Notes under the pieces: model-generated
Told to the model about the DNA's origin: nothing
Database searches by the model: none
Seen by the model: the letters and a program-made list of their open reading frames with translations, nothing else
Translations under genes and position numbers: made by a program
Assembly (NCBI RefSeq): GCF_014295035.1
Contig: NZ_CP060404.1
Coordinates: forward strand, 7,108,501 to 7,172,500
DNA length: 64,000 bases
Reading direction: 5' to 3'
Source of the DNA: Streptomyces buecherae
GTDB lineage: Bacteria; Actinomycetota; Actinomycetes; Streptomycetales; Streptomycetaceae
Shown: piece after piece, positions 1-8,976 of the stretch
Numbering within the stretch: position 1 is the first letter of the stretch
Layout of the letters: every line of letters begins with the position of its first letter

Positions 1-130
1 GGTTTCCGGCGCCCTTGTCGCTCTTGTCGTCCTTGCCGCAGGCGGCGAGCAGGGCGCCGGCGCCGAGCGCGCCACCGAGGGCGAGCAGGCCGCGGCGGGA
101 CATCGACGGTGCGGTGCGAGACGGGGTCAT
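1..130 (-). CDS. Siderophore-iron ABC transporter substrate-binding lipoprotein (partial)
   Basis: Only the first 43 codons are present; the gene runs off the left edge. Read leftwards from ATG at 130, the product starts with MTPSRTAPSMSRRGLLALGG, a twin-arginine-type n-region, followed by a hydrophobic stretch and the lipobox LLAAC, then a charged Gly/Asp/Lys linker. This is a lipoprotein signal, probably Tat-exported. An AAGGA ribosome site lies just upstream. It is divergent from two FecCD permeases and an ATPase and shares an iron box with them, so it is most likely the FecB-like receptor of that importer. The binding domain itself is not visible, so the substrate is inferred from context only. 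Confidence 0.75.
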   Translation of the reverse strand, partial: MTPSRTAPSMSRRGLLALGGALGAGALLAACGKDDKSDKGAGN

Positions 131-368
131 GGGATTCCTTTGGCCGGTCGCGTGCGGTGCGCCGGGCGCGGTCGGCGCACCGGGTCCGCTCCGGGGCTGG
201 TCGGGGGCGGCGCGGGGCCGCCGCGGGGCGCCGGGCGGGTTCTTCGGTGGGGGTCGCGGGACGGCGTGTCGGCGTGGTGGTCGTGTGGCCGCGGCGAGTT
301 GGGGGAGCCGGGCTGGTGAGGGTCGGGGACGGGGTACGGCGTACGCGGCTCGACAACGTACGCCAAAC

Positions 369-387
369 GAGGGTTAGGCTAACCTAA
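369..387. promoter_or_regulatory. Iron box (DmdR/IdeR-type operator)
   Basis: Nineteen bases match the IdeR/DmdR consensus (TTAGGTTAGGCTAACCTAA) at 16 of 19 positions; the core TTAGGCTAACCTAA at 374-387 is perfect. It lies between divergent siderophore-uptake genes, exactly where an Fe(II)-dependent repressor would control both directions. The rest of 131-443 is GC-rich spacer in which I see no gene. Confidence 0.8.
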
Positions 388-443
388 CCTTCTGTGGGGT
401 GGCGGGTCTGGTCGCCCCGTTGTCCCAAGAGGTGGAGTTCCGC

Positions 444-1505
444 GTGACCGTGGTGAGCCCCGTGACGGCCGCGGCGCCGACGGGGGCGGAGACTCCCGAG
501 CCCCCGCCTCGCCGCCGCCGCGCGGCCCGGGCGGCCGGACTGGCCGTCGCGCTCGGCGTGCTGCTGCTCGTGCTCGCGGCCAGCGTCGCCGTCGGCGCCA
601 AGCCGCTCGCCCTCGGTGAGGTGTGGCACGGCCTCGCGCACTACTCCGGAACCGACGCCGACGTCGTGGTCCGCGACGTGCGGCTGCCGCGCACGCTGCT
701 CGGCCTGCTGGTGGGCGTCGGCCTCGGCCTGGCCGGCGCGGTGATGCAGGCCCTGACCCGCAACCCGCTCGCCGAGCCCGGCATCCTCGGCGTCAACGCC
801 GGCGCCAGCGCCGCCGTCGTCTCCGCCATCAGCTTCCTCGGCGTCACCTCGCCGACCGGGTACGTCTGGTTCGCGTTCCTGGGCGCCGCGGTCGTCTCCG
901 TGCTCGTGTACGCGCTCGGCGGCAGCCGCGGCGCGACGCCGGTGCGGCTCGCGCTCGCCGGGACCGCGGTCACCGCCGCCCTCTTCGGGTACGTGCAGGC
1001 CGTGCAGCTCCTGGACTCGGCCGCGCTGAACACGATGCGCTTCTGGACGGTCGGCTCGCTCGCCGCCGCCAACGAGGACGTGCTGAGCCAGACGGCGCCC
1101 TTCCTCGCGGCCGGCGCCCTGCTCGCGCTCGCCCTGGGCCGACCCCTGAACGCCATCGCGCTCGGCGACGACGCGGCCCGCGCCCTGGGCGCGCGGCTGA
1201 ACCGCACCCGCGTCCTCGCCGTGCTCGCCATCACCCTGCTGTGCGGCGCGGCCACCGCGGCCTGCGGCCCGATCGCCTTCGTCGGCCTCCTCGTACCGCA
1301 CCTGGTCCGCGCGCTCACCGGCCCCGACGTGCGCTGGACGCTGGCGTACGCGGCCGTGCTCGCGCCCGTCCTGCTGCTGGGCGCCGACATCGTCGGGCGC
1401 GTCATCGCCCGACCCGGCGAACTCCAGGTCGGCGTCGTCACCACGCTCATCGGCGGCCCGGCCTTCATCTACCTCGTACGCCGCCGAAGGCTGGCCCACC
1501 TGTGA
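444..1505 (+). CDS. FecCD-family siderophore ABC transporter permease 1
   Basis: Inner-membrane permease half of an Fe(III)-siderophore importer, 353 residues. After a short Arg-rich cytoplasmic N-terminus come about nine to ten hydrophobic segments. The diagnostic FecCD block is present: RLPRTLLGLLVGVGLGLAGA followed by MQALTRNPLAEPGILG. GTG 444 is preferred because a GAGGTGGAG ribosome site ends about 6 bases before it; an upstream in-frame GTG at 399 has no such site and lies closer to the iron box. The stop overlaps the GTG of the next permease by 4 bases, so the two are translationally coupled. Iron repression through the upstream box is expected. Confidence 0.9.
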   Translation: MTVVSPVTAAAPTGAETPEPPPRRRRAARAAGLAVALGVLLLVLAASVAVGAKPLALGEVWHGLAHYSGTDADVVVRDVRLPRTLLGLLVGVGLGLAGAVMQALTRNPLAEPGILGVNAGASAAVVSAISFLGVTSPTGYVWFAFLGAAVVSVLVYALGGSRGATPVRLALAGTAVTAALFGYVQAVQLLDSAALNTMRFWTVGSLAAANEDVLSQTAPFLAAGALLALALGRPLNAIALGDDAARALGARLNRTRVLAVLAITLLCGAATAACGPIAFVGLLVPHLVRALTGPDVRWTLAYAAVLAPVLLLGADIVGRVIARPGELQVGVVTTLIGGPAFIYLVRRRRLAHL

Positions 1506-2761
1506 ACGCCGACGACCAGCCCACCGCCCGCACCACCGCCGACCAGCCCACCGGCGGCGGCAAGCCGCGCCCCGGCGGCGCTGCCCAGGGCACGAGCGCT
1601 GCCCAGGGCACAGGCGCTGTCCAGGGTAGACACGCCCCGGCGGGCCGCCGTGCCCGTGGCCCGGCTCCGGCCCGTACGCCCGCCGCCGGCGCGCGCCCCG
1701 GCAGCGGGTCGGCCGGGCGCGGCCACCGGCGGAGCGCCACGCTGCGCACCCGGGGCGGCCTCTCGGTCCGGGTGGACGTGCGGGCGAGCCTGGTCGGGCT
1801 GGCGCTGACGACGCTCGCCCTGGCCATGGGCGTGGTGCTGATCGGCACCGGCGACTACCCCATCGGCTTCGCCGACGCGGTGCGCACCCTGCTCGGTGAC
1901 GGCACCGTCGCCCAGGACTACATCGTGCGCGAACTGCGGCTGCCCCGCGTGCTGGTGGCGCTGCTGGTCGGCGCCGCGCTCGGGCTCGCCGGCGCCGTCT
2001 TCCAGAGCCTGGCGCGCAACCCGCTGGGCAGTCCGGACGTCATCGGCTTCGGCCAGGGCTCGGCGGCCGGCGCGCTCACCGTGATCGTGCTCTTCCAGGG
2101 CACCAGCGCCCAGGTCGCCGCCGGCGCCGTGCTCGGCGGGCTGCTCACCGGCCTGGCCGTGTACGCGCTGGCCTGGCGGCGGGGCATCCAGGGCTACCGG
2201 CTGGTGCTGGTCGGCATCGGCGCCGCGGCCATGCTCAGCGCCGTCAACGGCTATCTGCTCACCAAGGCGGAGCTGGTGGACGCCGCGCGCGCCGTCGTCT
2301 GGCTCACCGGCTCGCTGGGCGGCCGCGACTGGGACCAGGTCTGGCCGCTGCTCCTGGTGTGCGCCGTGCTCGTGCCGGTGGTCATCGGCCACGCCCGGGC
2401 CCTGCGGATGCTGGAACTGGGCGACGACAGCGCGTACGCCCTCGGGGTACGCGTCGAGCGCACCCGGCTGGTCATGCTGCTGGCCGCCGTCCTGCTCACC
2501 GCCGCCGCGACGGCCGCGGCGGGCCCGGTCGCCTTCGTCGCGCTGACCTCGCCGCAACTGGCCCGCCGGCTGACCCGGTCGCCGGGCCCGAACCTGCTGC
2601 CCGCCGCCTGCATGGGGGCGGCCCTGCTGGTCACGGCCGACTGGGGCACGCAGCGGGCGTTCGGCGCCGACCAGCTCCCGGTCGGCGTGCTCACCGGGAT
2701 GCTCGGCGGCACGTACCTGCTGTGGCTGCTGGTGGCGGAGCGCCGGGCGGGCCGGGTATGA
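1502..2761 (+). CDS. FecCD-family siderophore ABC transporter permease 2
   Basis: Second permease of the importer, 419 residues. It carries the FecCD signature RLPRVLVALLVGAALGLAGA with QSLARNPLGSPDVIGFGQG, and about nine membrane segments. The first ~90 residues are hydrophilic, low in complexity and contain a repeated AQGT(S/G)A motif, unusual for the family. Translation may instead begin at in-frame GTG 1772 (VDVRASLVGLAL), next to the first membrane segment. GTG 1502 is kept because it overlaps the previous stop (GTGA). The 3' end overlaps the ATPase start by 4 bases (ATGA). Confidence 0.88.
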   Translation: MNADDQPTARTTADQPTGGGKPRPGGAAQGTSAAQGTGAVQGRHAPAGRRARGPAPARTPAAGARPGSGSAGRGHRRSATLRTRGGLSVRVDVRASLVGLALTTLALAMGVVLIGTGDYPIGFADAVRTLLGDGTVAQDYIVRELRLPRVLVALLVGAALGLAGAVFQSLARNPLGSPDVIGFGQGSAAGALTVIVLFQGTSAQVAAGAVLGGLLTGLAVYALAWRRGIQGYRLVLVGIGAAAMLSAVNGYLLTKAELVDAARAVVWLTGSLGGRDWDQVWPLLLVCAVLVPVVIGHARALRMLELGDDSAYALGVRVERTRLVMLLAAVLLTAAATAAAGPVAFVALTSPQLARRLTRSPGPNLLPAACMGAALLVTADWGTQRAFGADQLPVGVLTGMLGGTYLLWLLVAERRAGRV

Positions 2762-3777
2762 GGGGCGGCGGGGGCGCACGGGCGCCCGGCGAGCCCGGCG
2801 GCCCCGGCCGCGCCGCGAGCACTGGCACCGACGACGACAAGGACACCGAGACCACCGTGGCTTCCTCTTCCGCATCCCCCGTGGCACCCGACGCGCGACA
2901 GCGGCTCACCGGGCAGGACCTCACCCTCGCCTACGACCGGCGCACCGTGGCCGAGCACCTGTCCGTGTCGATACCCGACCACTCCTTCACGGTCGTGGTC
3001 GGGCCGAACGCCTGCGGCAAGTCCACGCTGCTGCGCGCCCTGTCGCGGATGCTCAAGCCGACGGCGGGCTCGGTGCTGCTCGACGGGCAGGCCATCTCGT
3101 CCCTGCCGGCGAAGAAGGTCGCCAGGACCCTGGGGCTGCTGCCGCAGTCGTCCATCGCGCCGGACGGCATCACGGTGGCCGACCTGGTGGCGCGGGGCCG
3201 CTACCCGCACCAGGGGCTGCTGCGGCAGTGGTCGGAGACGGACGAGCGGATCGTCGACGAGTCGATGGCGGCCACCGGCGTCGCCGAACTGGCGGATCGC
3301 TTTGTCGACGAACTCTCCGGCGGGCAGCGGCAGCGGGTGTGGATCGCGATGGCCATCGCCCAGCAGACGCCGCTGCTGCTGCTGGACGAGCCGACCACCT
3401 ACCTCGACATCCAGCACCAGATCGACGTGCTCGACCTCTGCGCCGAGCTGCACGAGGAGCAGGGCCGCACGCTGGTGGCCGTCCTGCACGACCTCAACCA
3501 CGCGGCCCGGTACGCCACGCACCTGATCGCCATGCGGGACGGCGAGATCGTCGCCGAGGGCGAGCCGGGCGAGATCGTCACGGCCGAGCTGGTGGAGCGG
3601 GTCTTCGGCCTGCGCTGCCAGGTGATCGAGGACCCGGAGAGCGGCACGCCCCTGGTCATCCCCGCCGCCCGCCGCCCGCGCCGCCAGGCCACGGCCGTAC
3701 CGGAGCCGGCCACCGGGACGAAGGACGCCCAGGCCCCCGAGCGGGTGGCGGCCGGGGAACCGACGCCGGGTCGCTGA
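2758..3777 (+). CDS. Siderophore ABC transporter ATP-binding protein (FepC/FecE-like)
   Basis: Cytoplasmic ATPase energising the two FecCD permeases, 339 residues. Motifs: Walker A GPNACGKST (residues 82-90), Q-loop LLPQS, ABC signature LSGGQRQR, Walker B LLLLDEPT and the H-loop VLHDLNH, all in the FepC pattern. ATG 2758 overlaps the preceding TGA. About 45 residues of Gly/Asp/Thr-rich sequence precede the ABC fold; in-frame GTG 2857 could be the true start but lacks a clear ribosome site. The C-terminus has an Arg/Pro/Ala-rich tail of ~35 residues. It closes the iron-uptake operon. Confidence 0.92.
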   Translation: MRGGGGARAPGEPGGPGRAASTGTDDDKDTETTVASSSASPVAPDARQRLTGQDLTLAYDRRTVAEHLSVSIPDHSFTVVVGPNACGKSTLLRALSRMLKPTAGSVLLDGQAISSLPAKKVARTLGLLPQSSIAPDGITVADLVARGRYPHQGLLRQWSETDERIVDESMAATGVAELADRFVDELSGGQRQRVWIAMAIAQQTPLLLLDEPTTYLDIQHQIDVLDLCAELHEEQGRTLVAVLHDLNHAARYATHLIAMRDGEIVAEGEPGEIVTAELVERVFGLRCQVIEDPESGTPLVIPAARRPRRQATAVPEPATGTKDAQAPERVAAGEPTPGR

Positions 3778-3860
3778 GCACCGGGGCGCTGGCCGCGCCG
3801 CCGCCCGCGTGCCCCGCGATCCTGCTGCCGACCGTTCCCGGGCGCGGCCAGCGGGCCGCC

Positions 3861-3888
3861 TTGGCGAGGGCGTGCCGCACGGTAGCGT
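3861..3888 (+). promoter_or_regulatory. Probable leaderless promoter
   Basis: TTGGCG (3861-3866) and TAGCGT (3883-3888) are separated by 16 bases and lie 7 bases before ATG 3896, the geometry of a leaderless actinobacterial promoter. It would drive the small gene plus tlyA, nadK and perhaps recN. Confidence 0.5.
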
Positions 3889-3895
3889 CGGGGCC

Positions 3896-4414
3896 ATGGA
3901 TGAGCCGATGTCCAGCGCGCCAGCCCACCCGGCGCAGCCCCACCCCACCACGGCCGACGCCCCCCACCCCACGGGGCCCGCCGCCGGGCCCGGCGCGCCC
4001 GGGCCCGTAAGCGTCGTACCCGGCCCCGCCGCCGCGCCGGCCGCCCCCACGGCGGTACCGGCGCCGGAGGGCGCCGCGCCACCCGCCGCCCCGTCCGGGC
4101 CGCACGAGACACCGCCCGTACAGCGCCGGGAGCAGCCGGAGCCGGAGCAGCCCCCGGTCGAGCGGCGGGAGGAGACGGGGGGACCCGGGGAGGAGACCGC
4201 CCCGCTCGGCCTCGTGCGCACGCCCACCGGCGACCCGACGGTCGACGCCGGCCTGGAGCGCCTCGGTGACCTCGACCACCTGCCCGTCGACGGTCACCTC
4301 GAGGTGTACGAGGATGTACACCGGGGCCTGCGCGACGTGCTCGACGCACTCGACCAGCGCCCCGGACCCGGCCGGCTCGTACCGGCACCGTCCCCGCATG
4401 ATCACAGGAGCTGA
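3896..4414 (+). CDS. Conserved hypothetical protein upstream of tlyA
   Basis: 172 residues of unknown function. The first ~100 are Pro/Ala-rich and probably disordered. The C-terminal ~55 form the conserved part, with DPTVDAGLERLGDLDHLPVD and LEVYEDVHRGLRDVLDALDQ, acidic and probably helical. Small proteins with this tail recur just before tlyA in Streptomyces. The tlyA start follows the stop by 7 bases, so they are co-transcribed. There is no ribosome site before ATG 3896, in keeping with the leaderless promoter just upstream. I see no catalytic motif. Confidence 0.75.
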   Translation: MDEPMSSAPAHPAQPHPTTADAPHPTGPAAGPGAPGPVSVVPGPAAAPAAPTAVPAPEGAAPPAAPSGPHETPPVQRREQPEPEQPPVERREETGGPGEETAPLGLVRTPTGDPTVDAGLERLGDLDHLPVDGHLEVYEDVHRGLRDVLDALDQRPGPGRLVPAPSPHDHRS

Positions 4415-4421
4415 ACCGCAC

Positions 4422-5300
4422 GTGGCAGTGAGCCGTCCACGCCGTAACCGACTCGACGCGGAGCTGGTCCGCCGTGAGCTGGCGCGCTCGCGCGAGCACG
4501 CGAGCCAGTTGATCGCCGCGGGCCGGGTGACCATCGGCGGGACGACCGCGACCAAGCCCGCCACCCAGGTCGAGACGAGCGCGGCCGTCGTCGTCACCCA
4601 GGACGACAGCGACCCGGACTACGTCTCGCGCGGCGGGCACAAGCTGGCCGGGGCCCTCCTCGCGTTCAGCGACGAGTACCGCGCCCGCACGGCCCCCGAC
4701 CAGCCGCCCGCCCCCGACGGCGGCGCCGGGCGCGGCCTGCGGGTCGCCGGGCGCCGGGCGCTGGACGCCGGCGCCTCCACCGGCGGCTTCACGGACGTGC
4801 TACTGCGCGCCGGGGCGGCCCAGGTGGTGGCGGCGGACGTGGGGTACGGGCAGCTCGCCTGGTCGCTGCGGAGCGACGAGCGGGTGGTGGTGAAGGACCG
4901 TACGAACGTCCGCGAGCTGACGCTGGAACAGCTCGACGGCCAACCGGTCGACCTGGTGGTGGGCGACCTGTCGTTCATCCCGCTCGGCCTGGTGCTGCCG
5001 GCGCTGGTGCGCTGCTCGGCGCCGGACGCCGACCTCGTCCTGATGGTCAAGCCGCAGTTCGAGGTCGGCAAGGAACGACTGGGCAGCGGTGGCGTCGTAC
5101 GCAGCCGGGAGCTGCGCGCCGAAACGGTGCGCACCGTCGCCGCCCGGGCGGCGGAACTCGGGCTCGGGGTGCTGGGCGTGACGGCCAGCCCGCTGCCGGG
5201 CCCGTCTGGCAATGTCGAATACTTTCTGTGGCTTCGCGCCGGTGCGCCTGACCTGGACCCGGCGGACGTTGACCGCGCAGTGGCGGAGGGGCCCCGTTGA
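4422..5300 (+). CDS. tlyA: TlyA-family rRNA 2'-O-methyltransferase
   Basis: SAM-dependent enzyme that 2'-O-methylates cytidines in 16S and 23S rRNA; in mycobacteria its loss confers capreomycin resistance. 292 residues. An S4 RNA-binding domain (about 8-55, RNRLDAELVRREL with AAGRVTIGG) is followed by an FtsJ-like fold with SAM motif DAGASTGGF (115-123) and family residues in GGHK, GDLSFIPL and MVKPQFEVG. It is slightly longer than the mycobacterial protein because of a Pro/Gly-rich insert at about 90-108. GTG 4422 has AGGAG 11 bases upstream; ATG 4398 is an alternative. Its stop overlaps the nadK start. Confidence 0.93.
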   Translation: MAVSRPRRNRLDAELVRRELARSREHASQLIAAGRVTIGGTTATKPATQVETSAAVVVTQDDSDPDYVSRGGHKLAGALLAFSDEYRARTAPDQPPAPDGGAGRGLRVAGRRALDAGASTGGFTDVLLRAGAAQVVAADVGYGQLAWSLRSDERVVVKDRTNVRELTLEQLDGQPVDLVVGDLSFIPLGLVLPALVRCSAPDADLVLMVKPQFEVGKERLGSGGVVRSRELRAETVRTVAARAAELGLGVLGVTASPLPGPSGNVEYFLWLRAGAPDLDPADVDRAVAEGPR

Positions 5301-6319
5301 CCACTTCACAAGCAGCAGCACAGGAGCCGCCCACGGGCGCGGCGGCGCGACCGGCCGCGCTCGGGGCGGACTCGTCCGCGCCGGTGCCCGCGCCGGCCGA
5401 GCTCCAGGCCGGGACGGACGGAGTGGCGGGGGAGCGCACCGTCTTCCTGCTCGCCCACACCGGCCGGCCCGCGGCCGTCCGCAGCGCCGAACTCGTCGTC
5501 CAGGGCCTGCTGCGCAGCGGCATCGGCGTACGGGTGCTGGCGGCCGAGGCCGCGGACCTGCCGCTGCCCTCGCAGGTGGAGCGGGTCGACGCGACGCCGC
5601 GGGTGCTCGACGGCTGCGAACTCCTCATCGTGCTCGGCGGCGACGGCACCCTGCTGCGCGGCGCGGAGTTCGCCCGCACCTCGGGCGTGCCCATGCTCGG
5701 GGTCAACCTGGGCCGGGTGGGCTTCCTCGCCGAGGCCGAGCGGGACGACCTGGACCAGGTCGTGGAGCGGGTGGTCTCGCGCGCGTACGAGGTCGAGGAG
5801 CGGATGACGCTCGACGTGCTGGTCCGCAACGACGGCCACGTCGTGCACACCGACTGGGCCTTGAACGAGGCGTCGGTCGAGAAGGCCGCCAGGGAGCGCC
5901 TGCTTGAGGTCGTCACGGAGGTGGACGGCCGCCCCGTCACGGGCTTCGGCGGCGACGGCGTCGTGTGCGCCACCCCCACCGGCTCGACGGCGTACGCGTT
6001 CTCGGCGGGCGGGCCCGTGGTGTGGCCGGAGGTGGAGGCGCTGCTGATGGTGCCCATCAGCGCGCACGCCCTGTTCGCCAAGCCGCTGGTCACCGCGCCC
6101 GATTCGGTGCTGGCGGTGGAGGTGCAGCCGCAGACCCCGCACGGGGTGCTGTGGTGCGACGGGCGGCGGACCGTGGAGCTGCCCGCGGGGGCGCGCGTCG
6201 AGGTGCGGCGCGGCGCGGTGCCGGTGCGCCTGGCCCGGCTGCACCACGCCTCGTTCACCGACCGCCTGGTCGCGAAGTTCGCCCTGCCGGTGGCCGGCTG
6301 GCGCGGCGCTCCGCACTGA
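5297..6319 (+). CDS. nadK: NAD kinase
   Basis: Phosphorylates NAD to NADP, supplying the cell's NADPH pool. 340 residues. The diagnostic motifs are LGGDGTLLRGAEF (GGDGT at 114-118), NLGRVGFLAE, and the TPTGSTAY/SAGGP nucleotide-binding block. The start is TTG 5297, overlapping the tlyA stop (TTGA) with GGAGGGG 5 bases upstream. The first ~45 residues are Ala/Pro-rich and precede the usual start of the fold at ERTVFLLAHTGRP. It is part of the tlyA-nadK-recN set conserved in actinobacteria. Confidence 0.95.
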   Translation: MTTSQAAAQEPPTGAAARPAALGADSSAPVPAPAELQAGTDGVAGERTVFLLAHTGRPAAVRSAELVVQGLLRSGIGVRVLAAEAADLPLPSQVERVDATPRVLDGCELLIVLGGDGTLLRGAEFARTSGVPMLGVNLGRVGFLAEAERDDLDQVVERVVSRAYEVEERMTLDVLVRNDGHVVHTDWALNEASVEKAARERLLEVVTEVDGRPVTGFGGDGVVCATPTGSTAYAFSAGGPVVWPEVEALLMVPISAHALFAKPLVTAPDSVLAVEVQPQTPHGVLWCDGRRTVELPAGARVEVRRGAVPVRLARLHHASFTDRLVAKFALPVAGWRGAPH

Positions 6320-6539
6320 TGCCGCACCGGCCCCGCCCGCCCCGGGCAGCCGCCGCGAGCGCCCGGCCCGAGCCGGCGCCCACCGGCCGCTTCGCCGATC
6401 GGCGCGTTCGGCCACTACGCTCGGCTCAAGCCGGAGGCGGGCGGGAGGAGGCGCGAAGCGCTCGCTACCCTCCTCGGTGGACAGAACGACGCGAGCGGGA
6501 GTGTGGAACAGGCTCCCCAAGATTTCCCCAGAGGGGCAA
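6320..6539 (+). promoter_or_regulatory. recN upstream region
   Basis: A -10-like TACCCT at 6466-6471 is preceded by an imperfect palindrome at 6453-6465 (GCGAAGCGCTCGC). In-frame GTG 6477 would be 5 bases after the -10, so a leaderless recN start there cannot be excluded. I see no clear LexA box (GAAC-N4-GTTC) here. Confidence 0.35.
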
Positions 6540-8354
6540 GTGAGCACTCGCCGAGAGGAAAAGTCGCAGGTCATAGCGGGTGCGCGCCCGCATCTCGAAG
6601 AGATGCGGATTCAGTCGCTCGGGGTGATCGACGATGCCGTCGTGGCACTGTCGCCCGGATTCACCGCGGTGACCGGCGAGACCGGGGCCGGCAAGACCAT
6701 GGTGGTCACCAGCCTCGGTCTGCTGCTCGGCGGCCGGGCCGACGCCGCCCTGGTGCGGATCGGCCACAAGGCGGCGGTCGTGGAGGGTCGGATCGTCATC
6801 GCCGACCGGGGCACGGTCGCCGACCGGGTGCGGGAGGCCGGCGCCGACGTCGACGAGGGCACCCTGCTGATCAGCCGCACCGTCTCCGCCGAGGGCCGCT
6901 CGCGCGCCCACGTCGGCGGCCGGTCGGTCCCGGTCGGGCTGCTCGGCGAACTCGCCGACGAACTGGTGGCCGTGCACGGCCAGACCGACCAGCAGGGCCT
7001 GCTCAAGCCGGCCCGGCAGCGGCAGGCGCTCGACCGGTACGCCGGCGACGCCGTCGCCGCGCCGCTGGAGGCGTACGCCGGCGCCTACCGCCGGCTGCGC
7101 GCCGTCACCGCCGAGCTGACCGAGCTGACCACCCGCGCCCGGGAGCGGGCGCAGGAGGCCGACATGCTGCGGTTCGGCCTGGAGGAGATCGCCGCCGCCG
7201 AGCCGCGCCCGGGCGAGGACGCCGAGTTGGCCGCCGAGTCCCAGCGGCTCGGCCACGCCGAGGCCCTGGCCTCCGCCGCGAGCCTGGCGCACGCCGCGCT
7301 GGCCGGCGACCCGGAGGACCCGGAGGGCGTCGACGCGGCCACCCTGATCGCCGGCGCCCACCGCGCCGTCGAGGCCGTACGGGCCCACGACCCGGCGCTG
7401 GCCACCCTCGCCGACCGGCTGGGCGAGATCGGCATCCTGGCCGCCGACGTGGCGGGCGAACTCGCCGGATACGCGGACAACCTGGACGCCGATCCGCGAC
7501 GCCTGGCGGCCGTGGAGGAACGCCGGGCCGCGCTGGCCCAGCTCACCCGGAAGTACGGCGCGGACATCGCGTCCGTACTGAGCTGGGCCGAGACGAGCGC
7601 GGCCCGGCTCGGCGAACTCGAGGGCGACGACGACCGGATCGGCGAACTGACCGCCGAACGCGACGCGCTGCGCGCCGAACTCGGCGCCCGGGCCCAGGAG
7701 TTGACCGAGGCCAGGAACGCGGCGGCCAAGCGGTTCGCCGACGCGGTCACCGGGGAGCTGGGCGAGCTGGCCATGCCGCACGCCCGGGTGACCTTCGCGA
7801 TCCGGCAGACCGAGGTCGCCGACCCGCAGGAGGGCATCGAGGTGGACGGCCGGGCCGTCGCCTACGGGCCGCACGGCGCCGACGAGGTCGAGCTGCTGCT
7901 GGCCCCGCACCCCGGCGCGCCGCCCAGGCCCATCGCCAAGGGCGCTTCCGGCGGTGAACTTTCGCGCGTGATGCTCGCGGTCGAGGTGGTGTTCGCCGGC
8001 TCCGACCCCGTGCCCACCTACCTCTTCGACGAGGTGGACGCGGGCGTCGGCGGCAAGGCGGCGGTGGAGGTGGGCCGACGGCTCGCCAAGCTCGCCGAGT
8101 CGGCACAGGTCGTGGTGGTGACCCACCTGCCGCAGGTGGCCGCCTTCGCGGACCGGCACCTGGTGGTCGAGAAGACCCACGACGGGTCCGTGACGCGCAG
8201 CGGCGTCCAGGTGATGGAGGGCGAGGACCGGGTGCGCGAGCTGTCCCGGATGCTCGCCGGCCAGGAGGACTCGCAACTGGCCCGGGCGCACGCGGAGGAA
8301 CTCCTGGAGACCGCCCGCGCGGCGGCCCACACCACGCGCCGCCCGCGCGACTAG
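6540..8354 (+). CDS. recN: DNA repair protein RecN
   Basis: SMC-like ATPase of double-strand-break repair, about 604 residues from GTG 6540. Walker A is GETGAGKT (46-53). A long Ala/Glu/Arg-rich middle is the coiled coil, then ASGGELSRVMLAVE is the signature, YLFDEVDAGVGG the Walker B, and VVVVTHLPQVAAFAD the switch region. The start is uncertain. Homologues usually begin at about (V/M)LEEMRI, which would be ATG 6603 here; GTG 6540 has AGAGGGG only 3 bases away, and GTG 6477 may be leaderless. The C-terminus ends in the usual Arg-rich tail. Confidence 0.93.
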   Translation: MSTRREEKSQVIAGARPHLEEMRIQSLGVIDDAVVALSPGFTAVTGETGAGKTMVVTSLGLLLGGRADAALVRIGHKAAVVEGRIVIADRGTVADRVREAGADVDEGTLLISRTVSAEGRSRAHVGGRSVPVGLLGELADELVAVHGQTDQQGLLKPARQRQALDRYAGDAVAAPLEAYAGAYRRLRAVTAELTELTTRARERAQEADMLRFGLEEIAAAEPRPGEDAELAAESQRLGHAEALASAASLAHAALAGDPEDPEGVDAATLIAGAHRAVEAVRAHDPALATLADRLGEIGILAADVAGELAGYADNLDADPRRLAAVEERRAALAQLTRKYGADIASVLSWAETSAARLGELEGDDDRIGELTAERDALRAELGARAQELTEARNAAAKRFADAVTGELGELAMPHARVTFAIRQTEVADPQEGIEVDGRAVAYGPHGADEVELLLAPHPGAPPRPIAKGASGGELSRVMLAVEVVFAGSDPVPTYLFDEVDAGVGGKAAVEVGRRLAKLAESAQVVVVTHLPQVAAFADRHLVVEKTHDGSVTRSGVQVMEGEDRVRELSRMLAGQEDSQLARAHAEELLETARAAAHTTRRPRD

Positions 8355-8976
8355 AACCCGCGGGCCCGCAGCCCGCCGCCCGCGCCCGCGGCCCGCGCCG
8401 GTTCGTACGGAGCGGCCGACTCACCCGGCCCAGCGCCGGGACGGGCACGGGCGGCGGCGTCGGTCGCGTCGAGGCGCCGGCGCTCGGGGGCGGACCGACG
8501 GGACAGCCGAGGGGCGCCGCCCTCCGACCCGTGGGACGCCGACGCGGACGTGCCGACTCGCTCGTGTGAGTGAATCCGCCGGCAACCGGGCGGCGGGCGT
8601 GAGCAAAAAGGCGGAAACAGTGGTGCCGCGGCGCCGGCCGCGGCTGGCATCCTGGGCGCGGCACATGTCACCCGCGCATGCCACCCGCCGCACCCCGCCC
8701 CACCCGTTCCGCCCCGCCTCTCCCCACGCTCTTGTCCGCCCCGCCCCGTGACGCCGTCACGCTACGCGCATCACTCGGCCCAAATCACCCCCAATCGCCC
8801 CCACCGTCACCCCCGGCACCCCGCACCCCGGCCCCGCGCCGTATGGCCGCCGCCCCCAGCGACTCCCGCCCGACCCGCTCGTCCTGTCCCGCCTGCCCGT
8901 CCGCCCATCCCAGCCGCCCAGCCGTCCGCCCCCCACGCCGTCCCCGCCGTGCCGTCAACCGAGGAGCAGTGCCCGC
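8355..8976. other. Intergenic region without recognised gene
   Basis: No convincing gene in 622 bases. A hairpin at 8625-8644 (stem GCCGCGG) may terminate recN transcription. From about 8680 to 8960 the plus strand is extremely C-rich with repeated CACCCC runs, so any transcript leader of the following glycosyltransferase would be C-rich and poorly structured. I find no confident promoter. Confidence 0.5.

Noticed and set aside
384..1499. Long antisense open frames opposite the permease and most other genes.
   Set aside because: Very high GC removes stop codons from other frames. These lack ribosome sites and conserved motifs, while the opposite strand encodes clear families.
8566..8965. Small open frames in the recN-glycosyltransferase gap.
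   Set aside because: Pro/Arg-only translations from C-rich DNA, no ribosome sites.
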